IMG/VR virus record: IMGVR_UViG_3300030331_004518
Span: 366 to 23,081 of that record
Strand: one strand, 5' to 3'
Origin: a virus
DNA: 22,716 nucleotides
The position numbers and the translations under genes are program-made. Below the pieces are notes generated by a model, which had not been told where the DNA came from, ran no database searches, and saw only the letters and a list, made by a program, of their open reading frames with translations. Shown in pieces: positions 14,273 through 22,716 of this stretch (its first letter is position 1; the number at the start of each line of letters is the position of its first letter).

Positions 14273-15862
14273 TTATACCCCCACAACCAACCAATCAAAT
14301 TGTGCTGGATTTGTCAACTCAAGTGGTTCAGATAAAATTATACCGGCTTGTTCATTAGTTAAATGAGTGTATTGCCAAGTAACACCATTAGAATCTGTAA
14401 AAATTTCATTTTCTCTCGGTTCACCAAAATATTCATCAAAGGGAAATACATAATTATCAATATCTATATCAGTTGTCTCATCAATCGGGTCATCGAAATC
14501 AGAATCTGGATTAAAATCCTCTCCATCAAAATCTTCGAACTCCACTGCTTTAAATCTAGCATACACTCTAATATCTCGTGACATAGTGACAGTTGTGCTT
14601 GGTGAAGAAAGGTTTCCTATTTGACTATCGTTACCTATTGTCACATCCCATGTATCAAATTCAAAACGATCGTCAGCAAGTGCTTGTATGTTAACAACTG
14701 TTCCTTCATCATAAATTCTATCACCTGTTCCAGTGCCATCATCAGTATCCGGTGACACGATGATGGTGCCAGCAATTTCAAATTCACTCGTGTCTCTGTT
14801 GTAAACTGGTTCACTAATAACATTCAATTGAAAAGGAAAAATATCATCGGTAATATTAGGAGTGTTATCAAAAGCCTCAGAATAAGGTTCTACTAAACTG
14901 TCAAATCTACTTAAAAAAGTATCCGATACTTTGTTTAAAAAATTAAACAATTGTAACTTATCAAATAAATTTAATTTCTCTATATTTTCAGAATCATCAT
15001 CTCCAGGATGAGGCTCAAATGGATTTTTAGGATCTATCCCTATAGTATTTAAAGAAGATTTAATTAAAGATGAATTTAAATCTACACCACCTATGGTAGC
15101 AAAATTATAATAATCATATAAATTCAATTCATAGTTCTTCGATGGGTTTAATAATATGTTTGTTTCAAACCTTTCATATCCACCTATGGCTTCGCGACCT
15201 GTCCCATCATTTGGTTTAAATAAAGCATAAACCACGCCGGAAATAGTATAGAAACCAGGTTTTTCATAAAAGTGTTCTAATAATACAGACTCCTCTAACA
15301 ACTTTGGTCTATCAGTATATTCTATGGTAGTACCATCACCCCAATTTAATTTAAATAAATAAAAACCAGTTTCACCTGGTCTATTAGCATAACTGTCAAA
15401 TTTATTTGTTTTATTTCTTGTTGCATAGTTATCAATATGACCATCTGGTGTTGGTCTTCCACTTTCTCTGGCATACAAATAATAATTTATCTTACCTTCT
15501 GTTGCTAAATAATATTGTGTAGAATCATTTCTTTTATCATAGTATTCATCTAACCTTATTATTTCATCATCATCATTGATATCTGTAACAAAGGGTAAGG
15601 CATCAATAGAATATTGAAAGAGTTCAGATGTTTCTATATTTCTACGATAAACTATTCCATCTCTAAGTTCAGTATTTAATGTCTCTAAGTTACCAGTCAA
15701 GTAAGGTTGAAAAGTGTCTTTGTTGAAATTTATATTTTCCCAATAATCCCTATTATCGAGAGTTTTTGTTCCCAATTCAACACGACCATGTTCTGGTGGA
15801 GAACCAACAATAGATTGATATGCTTCTTCGAGCAATTTCTCTATACTCGTAAATTTAGCCAT
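14273..15862 (-). CDS. Tail-associated protein with PKD and InlB-type beta-repeat domains
   Basis: This is a 529-residue protein from the ATG at 15862, which lies 2 bases after the previous stop; a TTG two codons earlier is possible but less likely. Residues about 166-238 form a PKD domain: YLFKLNWGDGTTIEY, then LLEHFYEKPGFYTISGVV. Residues about 362-440 fit a divergent InlB B-repeat: GTIIVSPDT, IYDEGTVVNIQALADDRFEF, DTWDV and STTVTMSRDIRVYARFKA, ending in the typical A-R-F strand. An acidic Asp-rich link (441-470) follows. Both domains are common in surface adhesins and in exposed parts of virions. It is likely an exposed tail or fibre subunit that helps bind the cell surface. The N-terminal 30 residues (FTSIEKLLEEAYQ) look like an assembly helix. 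Confidence 0.75.
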   Translation of the reverse strand: MAKFTSIEKLLEEAYQSIVGSPPEHGRVELGTKTLDNRDYWENINFNKDTFQPYLTGNLETLNTELRDGIVYRRNIETSELFQYSIDALPFVTDINDDDEIIRLDEYYDKRNDSTQYYLATEGKINYYLYARESGRPTPDGHIDNYATRNKTNKFDSYANRPGETGFYLFKLNWGDGTTIEYTDRPKLLEESVLLEHFYEKPGFYTISGVVYALFKPNDGTGREAIGGYERFETNILLNPSKNYELNLYDYYNFATIGGVDLNSSLIKSSLNTIGIDPKNPFEPHPGDDDSENIEKLNLFDKLQLFNFLNKVSDTFLSRFDSLVEPYSEAFDNTPNITDDIFPFQLNVISEPVYNRDTSEFEIAGTIIVSPDTDDGTGTGDRIYDEGTVVNIQALADDRFEFDTWDVTIGNDSQIGNLSSPSTTVTMSRDIRVYARFKAVEFEDFDGEDFNPDSDFDDPIDETTDIDIDNYVFPFDEYFGEPRENEIFTDSNGVTWQYTHLTNEQAGIILSEPLELTNPAQFDWLVVGV

Positions 15863-15864
15863 TG

Positions 15865-18279
15865 TCAACGAATACCTAAGTCTAATTCTGTTTGTTCATC
15901 CTGTTCGAGTTCAACTTCAGTTTGTTGTTGATTCGAAGTAGAATCAATACTTAAATCACCAATCTTATATCCACGAGCTCTAAGTAAATCAGAACGACTT
16001 ATTATCTCTACTTTACATTTAGCTCCCAACCCACTATTAGCAACCACCACATCACCATCTTCTGTTGGTAAAACATGATTTAACCAATACTGTTTATTAG
16101 TGTTTGTAGGTTCTCCATGTCCTACTTCAGATATAGTTGGATTGAAAGTTGCACAAATAAAAAACCATTCGTTTAAATCATCAGTTGGTATGTTTGGATA
16201 AACCTTGTGAACTTCTTCACTACTGACAGAATCAATTGGATTGCTCAACCTTCGAGGTAAACCTTCAACACCCCAATTGTTCTGTGTCAAAACCCCATTA
16301 TTTTGTCTTACTAATAATCTTATCCATCTTTTATAATTACCATCACTATCAATATTAGTTCTTGTTTCTAATCTAAACCCATCTCCATTGTTGTCTAAAG
16401 GATTACCAAAATTAAAAAGAGTTCCCTCCGATGTTTTACTAATAAATCTCACCCACATTGTTATTGTAAAACCATCATCTAAATAACTTGGAATTCCATT
16501 AGAATTTATTTTTTGAAATTCTAATAAGTCATTACCAGGTGCTCTTATTATTATTGCTTGATTTGGTTTTCTTATTTTTAAAAAACCACTTGAAATATTT
16601 TGATACTCTGGTCTGTCATCCTCTAATGTTTCAATAACATTATCAACATCACCAAGATAAGTATTAAGTCTGTTTCTCATTGACTCAAGAGTCTTACCTT
16701 GATTAATACTATCACCTTCTGCTTGTTCATCTAACCTTGTTATGAAAGCACCTGGTTGATTTTCAAAACTAATACGAGATTGTTCGTCTTGTTCTTTATT
16801 TTGTATATCTTCGCCAACACCATCACCATCTACGTCTTGAAAAACTGGTGTTGGTCCTATTAAATTATCAAACTCTGTAAAGAAGTCATTTACTTGATCT
16901 TGACGAGTTGTTTGATTTGGAAGTAATTCAAATATATTTGTGTCTAAAACCTCACGAGCTTTTTCAGGTTTTATTTTATTACCAGATTTTGGTTTTGTTA
17001 GCTGACTAAGATTTAGAACATCTGTAAACTCACCTTCTACCTTTACTGCTATTTGAAGATCAATAAAAGATGAATCAAGCTTAAGAAATCTTAAATAATA
17101 TATTGTTTTATCATAAAGTTCTTGTACATAGACATTAAATCTATCACCTAAATCAAGTATCTGATTACTATAGACGTATTGACATATCTTTTCAAATTTA
17201 TCACCTTGCAAATCTTTTCTACTTTCTAAAGTATTTCTATCTTTCTTATAGAATACAAGAGGTTCGTCTTCATTACGACCTATTTGTTTTATACCATCTC
17301 GAATGGTAGTTTGCATTGACAGTATTTCTTCTTCAGATAATGTATTTGATTTAAACCATACTTTATAAAAAATATCACTAACTACTTCCTTTACTTCTTG
17401 TACTGTTTCATAGGACACTGGTTCTACTATCGTTTCGACAATATCTACTTCTACTTCTGGTATGGGAAGTTGAATAATTATTTCATCTGGTTTCAGCTCA
17501 TGAACTACACCTAATACACCCTCATTAATCATAGCAGTACCATCTTCATGTAAATGATACAACCCAACATATGGCTCTCCACTAATTTCATAAAACCAAT
17601 TATCTTCACTTGACGCAATCAACCCAATTTCTACTATTGGATTGTCAAGAAGCACATTAACATCAGATTCTTGTTCATTCTCTAAATCTATCTCTACAAA
17701 AAACTCAATCGTTGAGCCTATACTCTGTCCTGGAACCGGCTGAGTTAAGTTAACCGTGCTTCCACTTATCGACTCGATTATAAAATTTTGTGTTTGTCCG
17801 TATTGAAGCAAGGTAACGGTCATGCCGGCTTCTACCTGTTGTGCTAAATTATTATTGTCCACAGATGTGACTGACCATACACTGGCATCAGGTGTTGGCA
17901 TAACTAATGTGCCAGACAATGTGACAGTCGGAGTTTGTTGTGGGACTATATCAGTTTGAGATATTTGTTCAATCGGTCTAGGAGTTGTCACTCTTGGTTG
18001 TTGAGTTTCGGTAATTTGTCGTCTATTTATTGTTCGTGGTTGACGAGGCACCCTACTTTGTTGTTGTCTGCCTGTGTCTTGTTGACGAGTCGTTGTGGTT
18101 CTTGGTTGAACACGACTACTTTGCTGACGAGTCGTTGTGGTTCTTGGTTGAACACGACTACTTTGCTGACGAGTTGTTGTGGTTCTTTGCTGACGAGTCG
18201 TTGTAGTTCTCTGTTGTGTATCAGTATCTTGCTGACGAGTTCTTGTGCTTATCTGTCTAGTTCTAGTGTGATAAGGCAT
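15865..18279 (-). CDS. Tail protein with Arg-Thr-Gln repeat N-terminus and LamG-like domain
   Basis: This is an 804-residue protein with GAGGAC before its ATG. Residues 1-100 are low complexity, almost only Arg, Thr and Gln with tandem 14-residue units (QQSSRVQPRTTTTR). Residues 115-200 form a small beta domain. Residues 236-262 hold YVGLYHLHEDGTAM, a pattern I recognise from marine phage virion proteins. Residues 300-420 are helical with charged patches. Residues about 563-760 form a LamG/concanavalin A-like domain (SGFLKIRKP, DDGFTITMWVRF, GTLFNFGNP, EWFFICATFNP). The C-terminus is acidic and Gln/Glu rich. It follows the DNRLRE protein in the tail operon. It could be a baseplate-linked adhesin; the basic N-terminus might contact acidic partners or glycans. 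By order only, it sits where gp7 would be after gp6, but I see no gp7 signature. Confidence 0.75.
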   Translation of the reverse strand: MPYHTRTRQISTRTRQQDTDTQQRTTTTRQQRTTTTRQQSSRVQPRTTTTRQQSSRVQPRTTTTRQQDTGRQQQSRVPRQPRTINRRQITETQQPRVTTPRPIEQISQTDIVPQQTPTVTLSGTLVMPTPDASVWSVTSVDNNNLAQQVEAGMTVTLLQYGQTQNFIIESISGSTVNLTQPVPGQSIGSTIEFFVEIDLENEQESDVNVLLDNPIVEIGLIASSEDNWFYEISGEPYVGLYHLHEDGTAMINEGVLGVVHELKPDEIIIQLPIPEVEVDIVETIVEPVSYETVQEVKEVVSDIFYKVWFKSNTLSEEEILSMQTTIRDGIKQIGRNEDEPLVFYKKDRNTLESRKDLQGDKFEKICQYVYSNQILDLGDRFNVYVQELYDKTIYYLRFLKLDSSFIDLQIAVKVEGEFTDVLNLSQLTKPKSGNKIKPEKAREVLDTNIFELLPNQTTRQDQVNDFFTEFDNLIGPTPVFQDVDGDGVGEDIQNKEQDEQSRISFENQPGAFITRLDEQAEGDSINQGKTLESMRNRLNTYLGDVDNVIETLEDDRPEYQNISSGFLKIRKPNQAIIIRAPGNDLLEFQKINSNGIPSYLDDGFTITMWVRFISKTSEGTLFNFGNPLDNNGDGFRLETRTNIDSDGNYKRWIRLLVRQNNGVLTQNNWGVEGLPRRLSNPIDSVSSEEVHKVYPNIPTDDLNEWFFICATFNPTISEVGHGEPTNTNKQYWLNHVLPTEDGDVVVANSGLGAKCKVEIISRSDLLRARGYKIGDLSIDSTSNQQQTEVELEQDEQTELDLGIR
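18079..18185 (-). repeat. Tandem 42-bp coding repeats (Arg-Thr-Gln region)
   Basis: Copies at 18079-18120 and 18121-18162 differ at one base, and a third partial copy follows to about 18185 with further degraded units beyond. Each full unit encodes 14 residues. Near-identity at the DNA level points to recent slippage or recombination. Confidence 0.9.
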
Positions 18280-18280
18280 A

Positions 18281-19375
18281 TTAAGTCCTCAATATAAATT
18301 CAAAGTCGTTATCGTAGATTATCTCCTGACCATCGTTGTGATTGACCTTTATTAGTATTTTATAAGCACGATTAGGTTCAAAAGCATTTAAGTCTTGTTT
18401 GAAATAGTTAGATGTCGTGTCACAACTCATCGTTGTGTAAGCACTAAATGGAACAACTGATTCATTTGTTGCCATATCTATGATAGAGTAAGAACCTGAA
18501 CCATGTGGTATAAAACTACCACTTACAGTTTGAACTGATGTTGTAAATGATTTTTGTATGTATCTTTTACGAGCACCAAATCTAAACTTTACGGTTTCGT
18601 TTTCTTTATAGGCTTCTCTAAAATGTAATGGATACAAAAAGTTTTCACTATTACCACTAATATCTAACTGAGTTAAACTGCCTGTATTTGAACCAGTTGC
18701 CGGTAGATGGTCATCCCATTTTAATTCTATCTTCGGCGAGTAGATAGTGTTGGTTTGTCTTGAGAAAAACTTGATGTCTTCAAAACTACCACTTGATGTT
18801 TCTCTACTACCAGAAAATCTTAGCAAAAGACCATGATTTGTATTTCTCCCATCAAACCATTTTTTACTGATATTAGTTATGTCCATGTTAATATCAGGTG
18901 ACTCTGATGAAAAGGATTGTGTTACTTCATCGCTGTCAATATAAGTTCCACCAGCATCTGTCCATTCTATTTCAGTAGCGCCTTCTCTATTTTTCCTATA
19001 CAGATAGCTACAACCATCTGTTGTTTTTGGTTCATCAATTTCTTTACCTACACCTTCGTCCCATTCTTCCTCTAATGGATAAGCAGCAATCGTATACTCC
19101 TCAGTTAATCCACTTGTACCTTCTGTTTCATAAAGTCTTAAGTTAAGTTGGTAATCACTTGGTAATACTGAAGAACTAATATAGTTTTCTATTTCAGTAG
19201 TATCAAATTGAACAAGAACACGAGTATGGTAAGAAAAACCTCTGTCAAAAAATACTTTTTTTAACTCAAGAACTTCATCTTGTCCTGTATTCTTATCTTT
19301 AAAATCTTCACCAGTAATTTGGTCTGAACCACTACTGATAAAGGTATCTTTGGTTGTAAAAAAATATCTATGCAT
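18281..19375 (-). CDS. Virion protein with DNRLRE-like domain
   Basis: This is a 364-residue protein whose ATG overlaps the stop of the gp6-like gene (TAATG). Residues 1-225 follow the DNRLRE pattern: TKDTFISSGSD, an Asn-Thr-Gly turn (29-31), RVLVQFDTTEI (52-62), YQLNLRLYE (75-83), YPLEEEWDEGVG (99-110), DITNISKKWFDGR (165-177), NHGLLLRFSG (180-189) and FFSRQTNTIYSPKIELKW (203-220). This domain is found in secreted bacterial surface proteins and in phage particles, where it forms a beta sandwich. Residues 235-364 form a second beta-rich part. Position right after gp6 suggests a baseplate-attached protein, possibly holding the fibre. Confidence 0.75.
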   Translation of the reverse strand: MHRYFFTTKDTFISSGSDQITGEDFKDKNTGQDEVLELKKVFFDRGFSYHTRVLVQFDTTEIENYISSSVLPSDYQLNLRLYETEGTSGLTEEYTIAAYPLEEEWDEGVGKEIDEPKTTDGCSYLYRKNREGATEIEWTDAGGTYIDSDEVTQSFSSESPDINMDITNISKKWFDGRNTNHGLLLRFSGSRETSSGSFEDIKFFSRQTNTIYSPKIELKWDDHLPATGSNTGSLTQLDISGNSENFLYPLHFREAYKENETVKFRFGARKRYIQKSFTTSVQTVSGSFIPHGSGSYSIIDMATNESVVPFSAYTTMSCDTTSNYFKQDLNAFEPNRAYKILIKVNHNDGQEIIYDNDFEFILRT

Positions 19376-21291
19376 TATATTACCTTTCCGTATATGTCTT
19401 GGTTAGGGTTTCTTAATTCAAATACTGCTGGTGTAACAGATGGTCTTATGATTCCGTCTTGCAAAGCATTTTCAAAGTTATACTGAAAACCATATTCCGA
19501 TTCACCATCAGTCACAATTTCACCGTTACCTTGATATTGATAAAGCTTTCTACCATTAGCGTAATTTGTATTTCCATCTTGAAATAACTTTAATTCTTTT
19601 ATACCAATCACACCGTCTAATCCTAAGATATTATATTGTAAATCGTTTAAATTAATCGATTGTCTAAACTGCATTTTTTCTACTGCAAAGAAATTCTTTA
19701 TCACTTGAATTACATTTAACTTTACTTCAGTTGGATTTAATCTTCTGTCATAATTGATAATAAAACGAACTCCAAAGTTTATTACATAGCCAGAAAACAA
19801 TGTGTCATTCAATGTAAAACCAAAACCTACTTGATTGTTTATCATTCTGAATTGATTAAGGTATGTACCAATATTTTGTAAAACAAGTTGTGGTGTCTGA
19901 ACTAATTGCCTGTTCTGATTATAAGAAAGAGTAGACACTAATAAAGCTCCACCATCTACTCTTTCCACATAACATTTAGCAATACTACCAAACTTTTGTG
20001 GAAGAGACAGTATTCTTGCCTGATAATCTTCTTTGGTAACACAACGAAGTTGAGAGGCAAAGAAAGCAGAGGCATTGTTTCTTATCTCGTCTACAGTTTG
20101 ACCATCAGTTCCACCAACACTTGGTTCATCATTTGTTACAGTTATAGAAACACCTGCTGGTGAGTTATTAACAGTTGTCAATTCTCCGGATTGTATATTT
20201 GTATCCGCACCACCACCAACTCTATAGGTAAATGTCAATGATGTATTTGATGGAGTTTCTCCTAAATTTGGATTGTTTCCTACTACTACACCAATAGCAC
20301 TTGGTACATCAGCAAGATTAGTTCCGTTAATAGTTACACCAGCTTGTTCTACAGGATCTACATTTGAACCAGAGTTACTAAATCTAAACAGTCCATTACC
20401 AAAACAAGCTTTGTATGTTTCAGTATCTTCATCAAATTTAGTTGTGAATTTTTTTGTAGAGGATATGTACTCAGCAACATAAGGAACAGGTATTGTTGAA
20501 GTTTCAGTTGAGGCATCACCTTGGTCGTAAGCATTTGTTCTAGTTGAATCATCACTATAATGTGTTTCTTTTAAAATCTTAGTTTGTGCTAAATAATCTA
20601 CTTCATACCATTTTTGTCCAGAACCATCTGTACAATCTAGTATCTCAATTAAATTACTTTCACCTAAATCTAATTCTAAAAATTTTGTAGGAGTTGTAAT
20701 ATTAAATGTTTTTGTTTTAGTCTCTGCCGATATAGCTCTAACAAATCTTGTTAAAGTATAAGAACTAGCTTCACCATTACTATCAAGTATTGGAGCACTT
20801 ATAGCAGGATCACCTGAACCACTTGATGAGAAGTCTATTTCATCAGTAGTCTCAAAAAGAATCTCAGAATCTATATTTGAAGCAATCTGTAAACCGCTAT
20901 CTATTGAAGATGGGGCTTCTCCGTAAAGTGGTTCACCAGTTGTACTATCAGCACCAATACTAGTTTCTACTTTTAACCTAACAACTGATGGTGTTGTATT
21001 TGGAGTTTTATATCCAAGAAATTCTGATAGTCTACGGATGTTTCTTTTTTCTGTGGCGGTTGCTAACAGATTTTCTTTGTAGTTATAATCTATGTAATAT
21101 GAAAGCACATCACCAACATAACTTGATAACTCTATTAACATCATACCAGGTGATGTTTCGTTGAAATCTTTGTATGTATCAGGAAAATAAGATTTAGTAT
21201 ATTCAATTAAATCTTTTTTAATCGTACTAAAATCTTTACTTGTGTATTTTACATTTGTTGGTTTTAGTCTTTGTTTTTCTGTATATGCCAT
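19375..21291 (-). CDS. Baseplate wedge protein, T4 gp6 / baseplate J-like
   Basis: This is a 638-residue protein, close to the 660 residues of T4 gp6. The N-terminus carries the conserved T4-like block: VKYTSKDFSTIKKDLIEY (14-31), SYFPDTYKDFNETSPGMML (34-52), YVGDVLSYYIDYNYKENLL (58-76) and RRLSEFLGY (86-94). Residues 392-430 match the baseplate J motif (GGTDGQTVDEIRNNA, then RCVTKEDYQARILSLP). In T4, gp6 dimers form the ring that links baseplate wedges around the hub. The gene follows gp25, as in many marine T4-like phages, with AGGAGA before its ATG. The C-terminal region (450-638) has the fold-rich, less conserved pattern expected for the gp6 dimer part. Confidence 0.92.
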   Translation of the reverse strand: MAYTEKQRLKPTNVKYTSKDFSTIKKDLIEYTKSYFPDTYKDFNETSPGMMLIELSSYVGDVLSYYIDYNYKENLLATATEKRNIRRLSEFLGYKTPNTTPSVVRLKVETSIGADSTTGEPLYGEAPSSIDSGLQIASNIDSEILFETTDEIDFSSSGSGDPAISAPILDSNGEASSYTLTRFVRAISAETKTKTFNITTPTKFLELDLGESNLIEILDCTDGSGQKWYEVDYLAQTKILKETHYSDDSTRTNAYDQGDASTETSTIPVPYVAEYISSTKKFTTKFDEDTETYKACFGNGLFRFSNSGSNVDPVEQAGVTINGTNLADVPSAIGVVVGNNPNLGETPSNTSLTFTYRVGGGADTNIQSGELTTVNNSPAGVSITVTNDEPSVGGTDGQTVDEIRNNASAFFASQLRCVTKEDYQARILSLPQKFGSIAKCYVERVDGGALLVSTLSYNQNRQLVQTPQLVLQNIGTYLNQFRMINNQVGFGFTLNDTLFSGYVINFGVRFIINYDRRLNPTEVKLNVIQVIKNFFAVEKMQFRQSINLNDLQYNILGLDGVIGIKELKLFQDGNTNYANGRKLYQYQGNGEIVTDGESEYGFQYNFENALQDGIIRPSVTPAVFELRNPNQDIYGKVI

Positions 21292-21307
21292 TAATATCTC
21301 CTATGTC

Positions 21308-21820
21308 TTAGTAACCACCACCACCACCACCGCCGCTACTAGTTCCGGTAGTCACTCCACCACCAATGCTGGTAGAACTTCCAGCACCTACACCATCAAA
21401 TGTAACTTGAACACTCTCCAAAGAATTAGGTGCTCTTCTTATATTAAATTCTATATTAATTTTTACTTGACTTAATTCGTTTCTATTTTCTATGTTTATG
21501 TTTCTTAACTCGACAAAAGGAAGCCATCTTTCAAACACATCTACAATATTATTTTCTATTTGTATAGTCAAGTCCTCTGTCATTTCCTCGAACAAAAGAT
21601 TTCTTAAGTTCATTCCTAAGTTTGGTTGAAACATTCTTTCACCTTGATTAGTTTGTAAAAGAAGTTTAATATTGTTTTTTATAGCATCTATTGTTGTCTT
21701 TGTAGTTTTAAAAAATCCATCGCCATTGCCAACCCTACCAAAAGGAAAATCAATTCCCACAGACACTCTTGTATCTTGGTCTTCTACAAATCTATCTTTT
21801 CTTCTGTCGAGTATTGGCAT
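21308..21820 (-). CDS. Baseplate wedge protein, T4 gp25-like, with Gly-rich tail
   Basis: This is a 170-residue protein. T4 gp25 has 132 residues, and residues 1-142 here cover the same fold: VGIDFPFGRV near 21-30, a helix AIKNNIKLLLQT, the hallmark GERMFQPNLGMNL (60-72), the long helix LTIQIENNIVDVFERWLPFV, and the closing strands VKINIEFNIRR. gp25 belongs to the GPW/gp25 family shared by contractile tails and type VI secretion (TssE), where it sits at the inner wedge next to gp6 and the sheath start. Residues 143-170 are an added Gly/Ser/Thr-rich tail ending in seven Gly and a Tyr. The ATG overlaps the previous stop (TAATG). Confidence 0.92.
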   Translation of the reverse strand: MPILDRRKDRFVEDQDTRVSVGIDFPFGRVGNGDGFFKTTKTTIDAIKNNIKLLLQTNQGERMFQPNLGMNLRNLLFEEMTEDLTIQIENNIVDVFERWLPFVELRNINIENRNELSQVKINIEFNIRRAPNSLESVQVTFDGVGAGSSTSIGGGVTTGTSSGGGGGGGY

Positions 21821-22185
21821 TATACAAGCACTCCACTTTTATCGCTATTTACAATTTTATCAACTTTAATCACAGACTGAAGAGAGTTTGGTGCGTCTGT
21901 AATACCCTCTGGATTATCTTGACTAACTTTAACTGATACTTGTAAAGGATTAACATTAGGACCTGCTGCTGTTTGTATTGTGCCAGGTAAAATAATAGTA
22001 TCGGCTTTTAAGTCGTGAACTCTAAAAACTAAATCGTCAATATATGATTTAATAGCTGTTGTTAAATCTTCAGATAATTTTTCCACTTTATCTATTGCTG
22101 CATCTGATAAATTAAAATTTTCACCAGGATTATCTGGTTGAATATTATTAATTAAAGCTGTATATATGTCGTCTTTAAGAGCCAT
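21820..22185 (-). CDS. Small virion-associated protein of unknown function
   Basis: This is a 121-residue protein. It begins MALKDDIYTALI; residues 24-60 form one or two helices (LSDAAIDKVEKLSEDLTTAIKSYIDDLVFRV), and residues 65-120 look like beta strands with an ILPGTIQTAAGPN segment. The gene overlaps the upstream gene by 11 bases and shares one base with gp25, so it is tightly coupled to baseplate synthesis. A short helical part plus a beta part is typical of small neck or baseplate-accessory proteins in marine T4-like phages, but I cannot name it. Confidence 0.65.
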   Translation of the reverse strand: MALKDDIYTALINNIQPDNPGENFNLSDAAIDKVEKLSEDLTTAIKSYIDDLVFRVHDLKADTIILPGTIQTAAGPNVNPLQVSVKVSQDNPEGITDAPNSLQSVIKVDKIVNSDKSGVLV

Positions 22186-22603
22186 TCTTAAACCTTGCCT
22201 TTTCTTCTACCTTATTCATTACCTCTGAATAATCTTTGTTAAGAGCATTTGCCAGATGTTCAGGTAATCCTTGAGTATTGTCTGTTACGGATTGAACTTG
22301 TGGTTCTTCATTTATTTTTTTCCAATCATCATTTGCTGCTGTTTCAGCAAGAATATCATTTAATATTGCATCTTTTGTTAGTGCAGTATTGGTAGATGGT
22401 AATGTCGGAGTCGGAACTCGTGACTGAGTATTTGTTTTTTCAGTCGAAGATGCGGTAAGTTGTAGCGCTCTATCTTCTACTATACTATTAGAATTAGAGC
22501 TAACTAACACTTCATCTAACTTTTTTTCAAGTGCAGAAAATTTATAATCTAACTCTTCTCTTACTACTTCTCTTATTAACTTTTTAAATATATTAACCTT
22601 CAT
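22175..22603 (-). CDS. Small structural or assembly protein with N-terminal amphipathic helix
   Basis: This is a 142-residue protein. Residues 1-35 (MKVNIFKKLIREVVREELDY and on) form a strong amphipathic, basic-acidic helix that likely multimerises. Residues 45-85 are a Ser/Thr/Pro-rich linker, and the C-terminal part (88-140) is again helical with a basic end. I recall similar short proteins with this N-terminal pattern next to baseplate genes in marine phages; the role is unassigned. The start overlaps the end of the preceding gene, suggesting coupled translation. Confidence 0.6.
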   Translation of the reverse strand: MKVNIFKKLIREVVREELDYKFSALEKKLDEVLVSSNSNSIVEDRALQLTASSTEKTNTQSRVPTPTLPSTNTALTKDAILNDILAETAANDDWKKINEEPQVQSVTDNTQGLPEHLANALNKDYSEVMNKVEEKARFKNGS

Positions 22604-22716
22604 TGTTCTGTTCCCTATTGTTTATTTCTATGTAATGATGATGACTCATAAATTTAGGTCCGTCATTTGTAAATCCATTATCACCTTCAGTTCTTGGTTC
22701 TAGTTCAGTAATTAAA
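22593..22716 (-). CDS. C-terminal end of an upstream gene (partial)
   Basis: An open frame enters from the window edge and ends in TAA at 22593-22595; 40 residues are visible. The end includes DGPKFMSHHHYIEINNREQ. It overlaps the next gene's start by 11 bases (22593-22603), as seen elsewhere in this operon, which supports it as real. No function can be given from this fragment. Confidence 0.6.
   Translation of the reverse strand, partial: LITELEPRTEGDNGFTNDGPKFMSHHHYIEINNREQNNEG

Noticed and set aside
13632-14294. Longer TTG-start form of the 212-residue protein
   Set aside because: The ATG at 14270 has a G-rich ribosome binding site at a good distance and avoids a 22-base overlap.
18079-18252. 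Possible CRISPR-like array
   Set aside because: Units are contiguous in-frame coding repeats with no unique spacers.
17935-18297. Plus-strand frame with repeated Cys-Gly-Ser-Trp-Leu units
   Set aside because: It is the antisense reading of the Arg-Thr-Gln repeats and has no ribosome binding site or neighbours on that strand.

Overview
The window is an AT-rich stretch (roughly one third G+C by eye) in which every supportable gene lies on the minus strand. Genes are packed end to end: several adjacent pairs share one base of stop and start (TAATG or TGATG), and most of the rest are separated by 2 to 30 bases. An AGGAG-type ribosome binding site precedes many of them. The content fits the late, structural part of a contractile-tailed (T4-like) phage, most likely marine. 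The clearest anchors are a gp25-like baseplate wedge protein (21308-21820) and a gp6/J-like baseplate wedge protein (19375-21291). Next come large proteins built from adhesin or sugar-binding type modules: DNRLRE, LamG/concanavalin A-like, PKD, and InlB-type beta repeat. A trio of recognisable marine-phage virion protein families lies at 4026-6612.

Transcription runs from high to low coordinates. Region 1 (22716 to 21308) holds the C-terminal end of an unknown gene, two small virion-associated proteins and gp25. Region 2 (21291 to 6668) holds gp6 and six further large proteins, probably baseplate, distal tail and fibre parts. A 55-bp gap at 6613-6667 contains a perfect palindrome that includes TATAAATA, the T4 late promoter consensus. 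Region 3 (6612 to 4026) holds three proteins, two with a shared C-terminal module. Region 4 (3993 to 461) is an accessory cassette aimed at the cell envelope: two small membrane proteins of a YfiM/VanZ-like type (possible holins), a secreted outer-membrane barrel-like protein, a 16-residue Cys-rich peptide, an MshEN-like domain fused to a membrane segment and coiled coil, a secreted thioredoxin-fold protein without its CxxC, and a lipoprotein. It ends in a hairpin-T-tract terminator (401-431). Region 5 (283 to 1) starts a separate gene for a type IV pilin or pseudopilin-like protein, cut by the window edge, with its own late-promoter-like box.

The structural genes make the baseplate and adhesive tail parts. 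The envelope cassette is the part least explained by standard phage biology. Its members carry signal peptides, a lipobox, membrane helices, or domains borrowed from type IV pilus and type II secretion systems. That would fit lysis, receptor masking or superinfection exclusion, or an interaction with host pili; none of this is proven by the sequence. Signal peptides ending in FS|Q and a lipobox ending SLSC suggest a host in the Bacteroidota/Marinimicrobia (FCB) range. The strong Shine-Dalgarno sites fit Bacteroidia and Flavobacteriia less well, so host assignment is weak. No tRNA, CRISPR array, transposase or integrase was seen.
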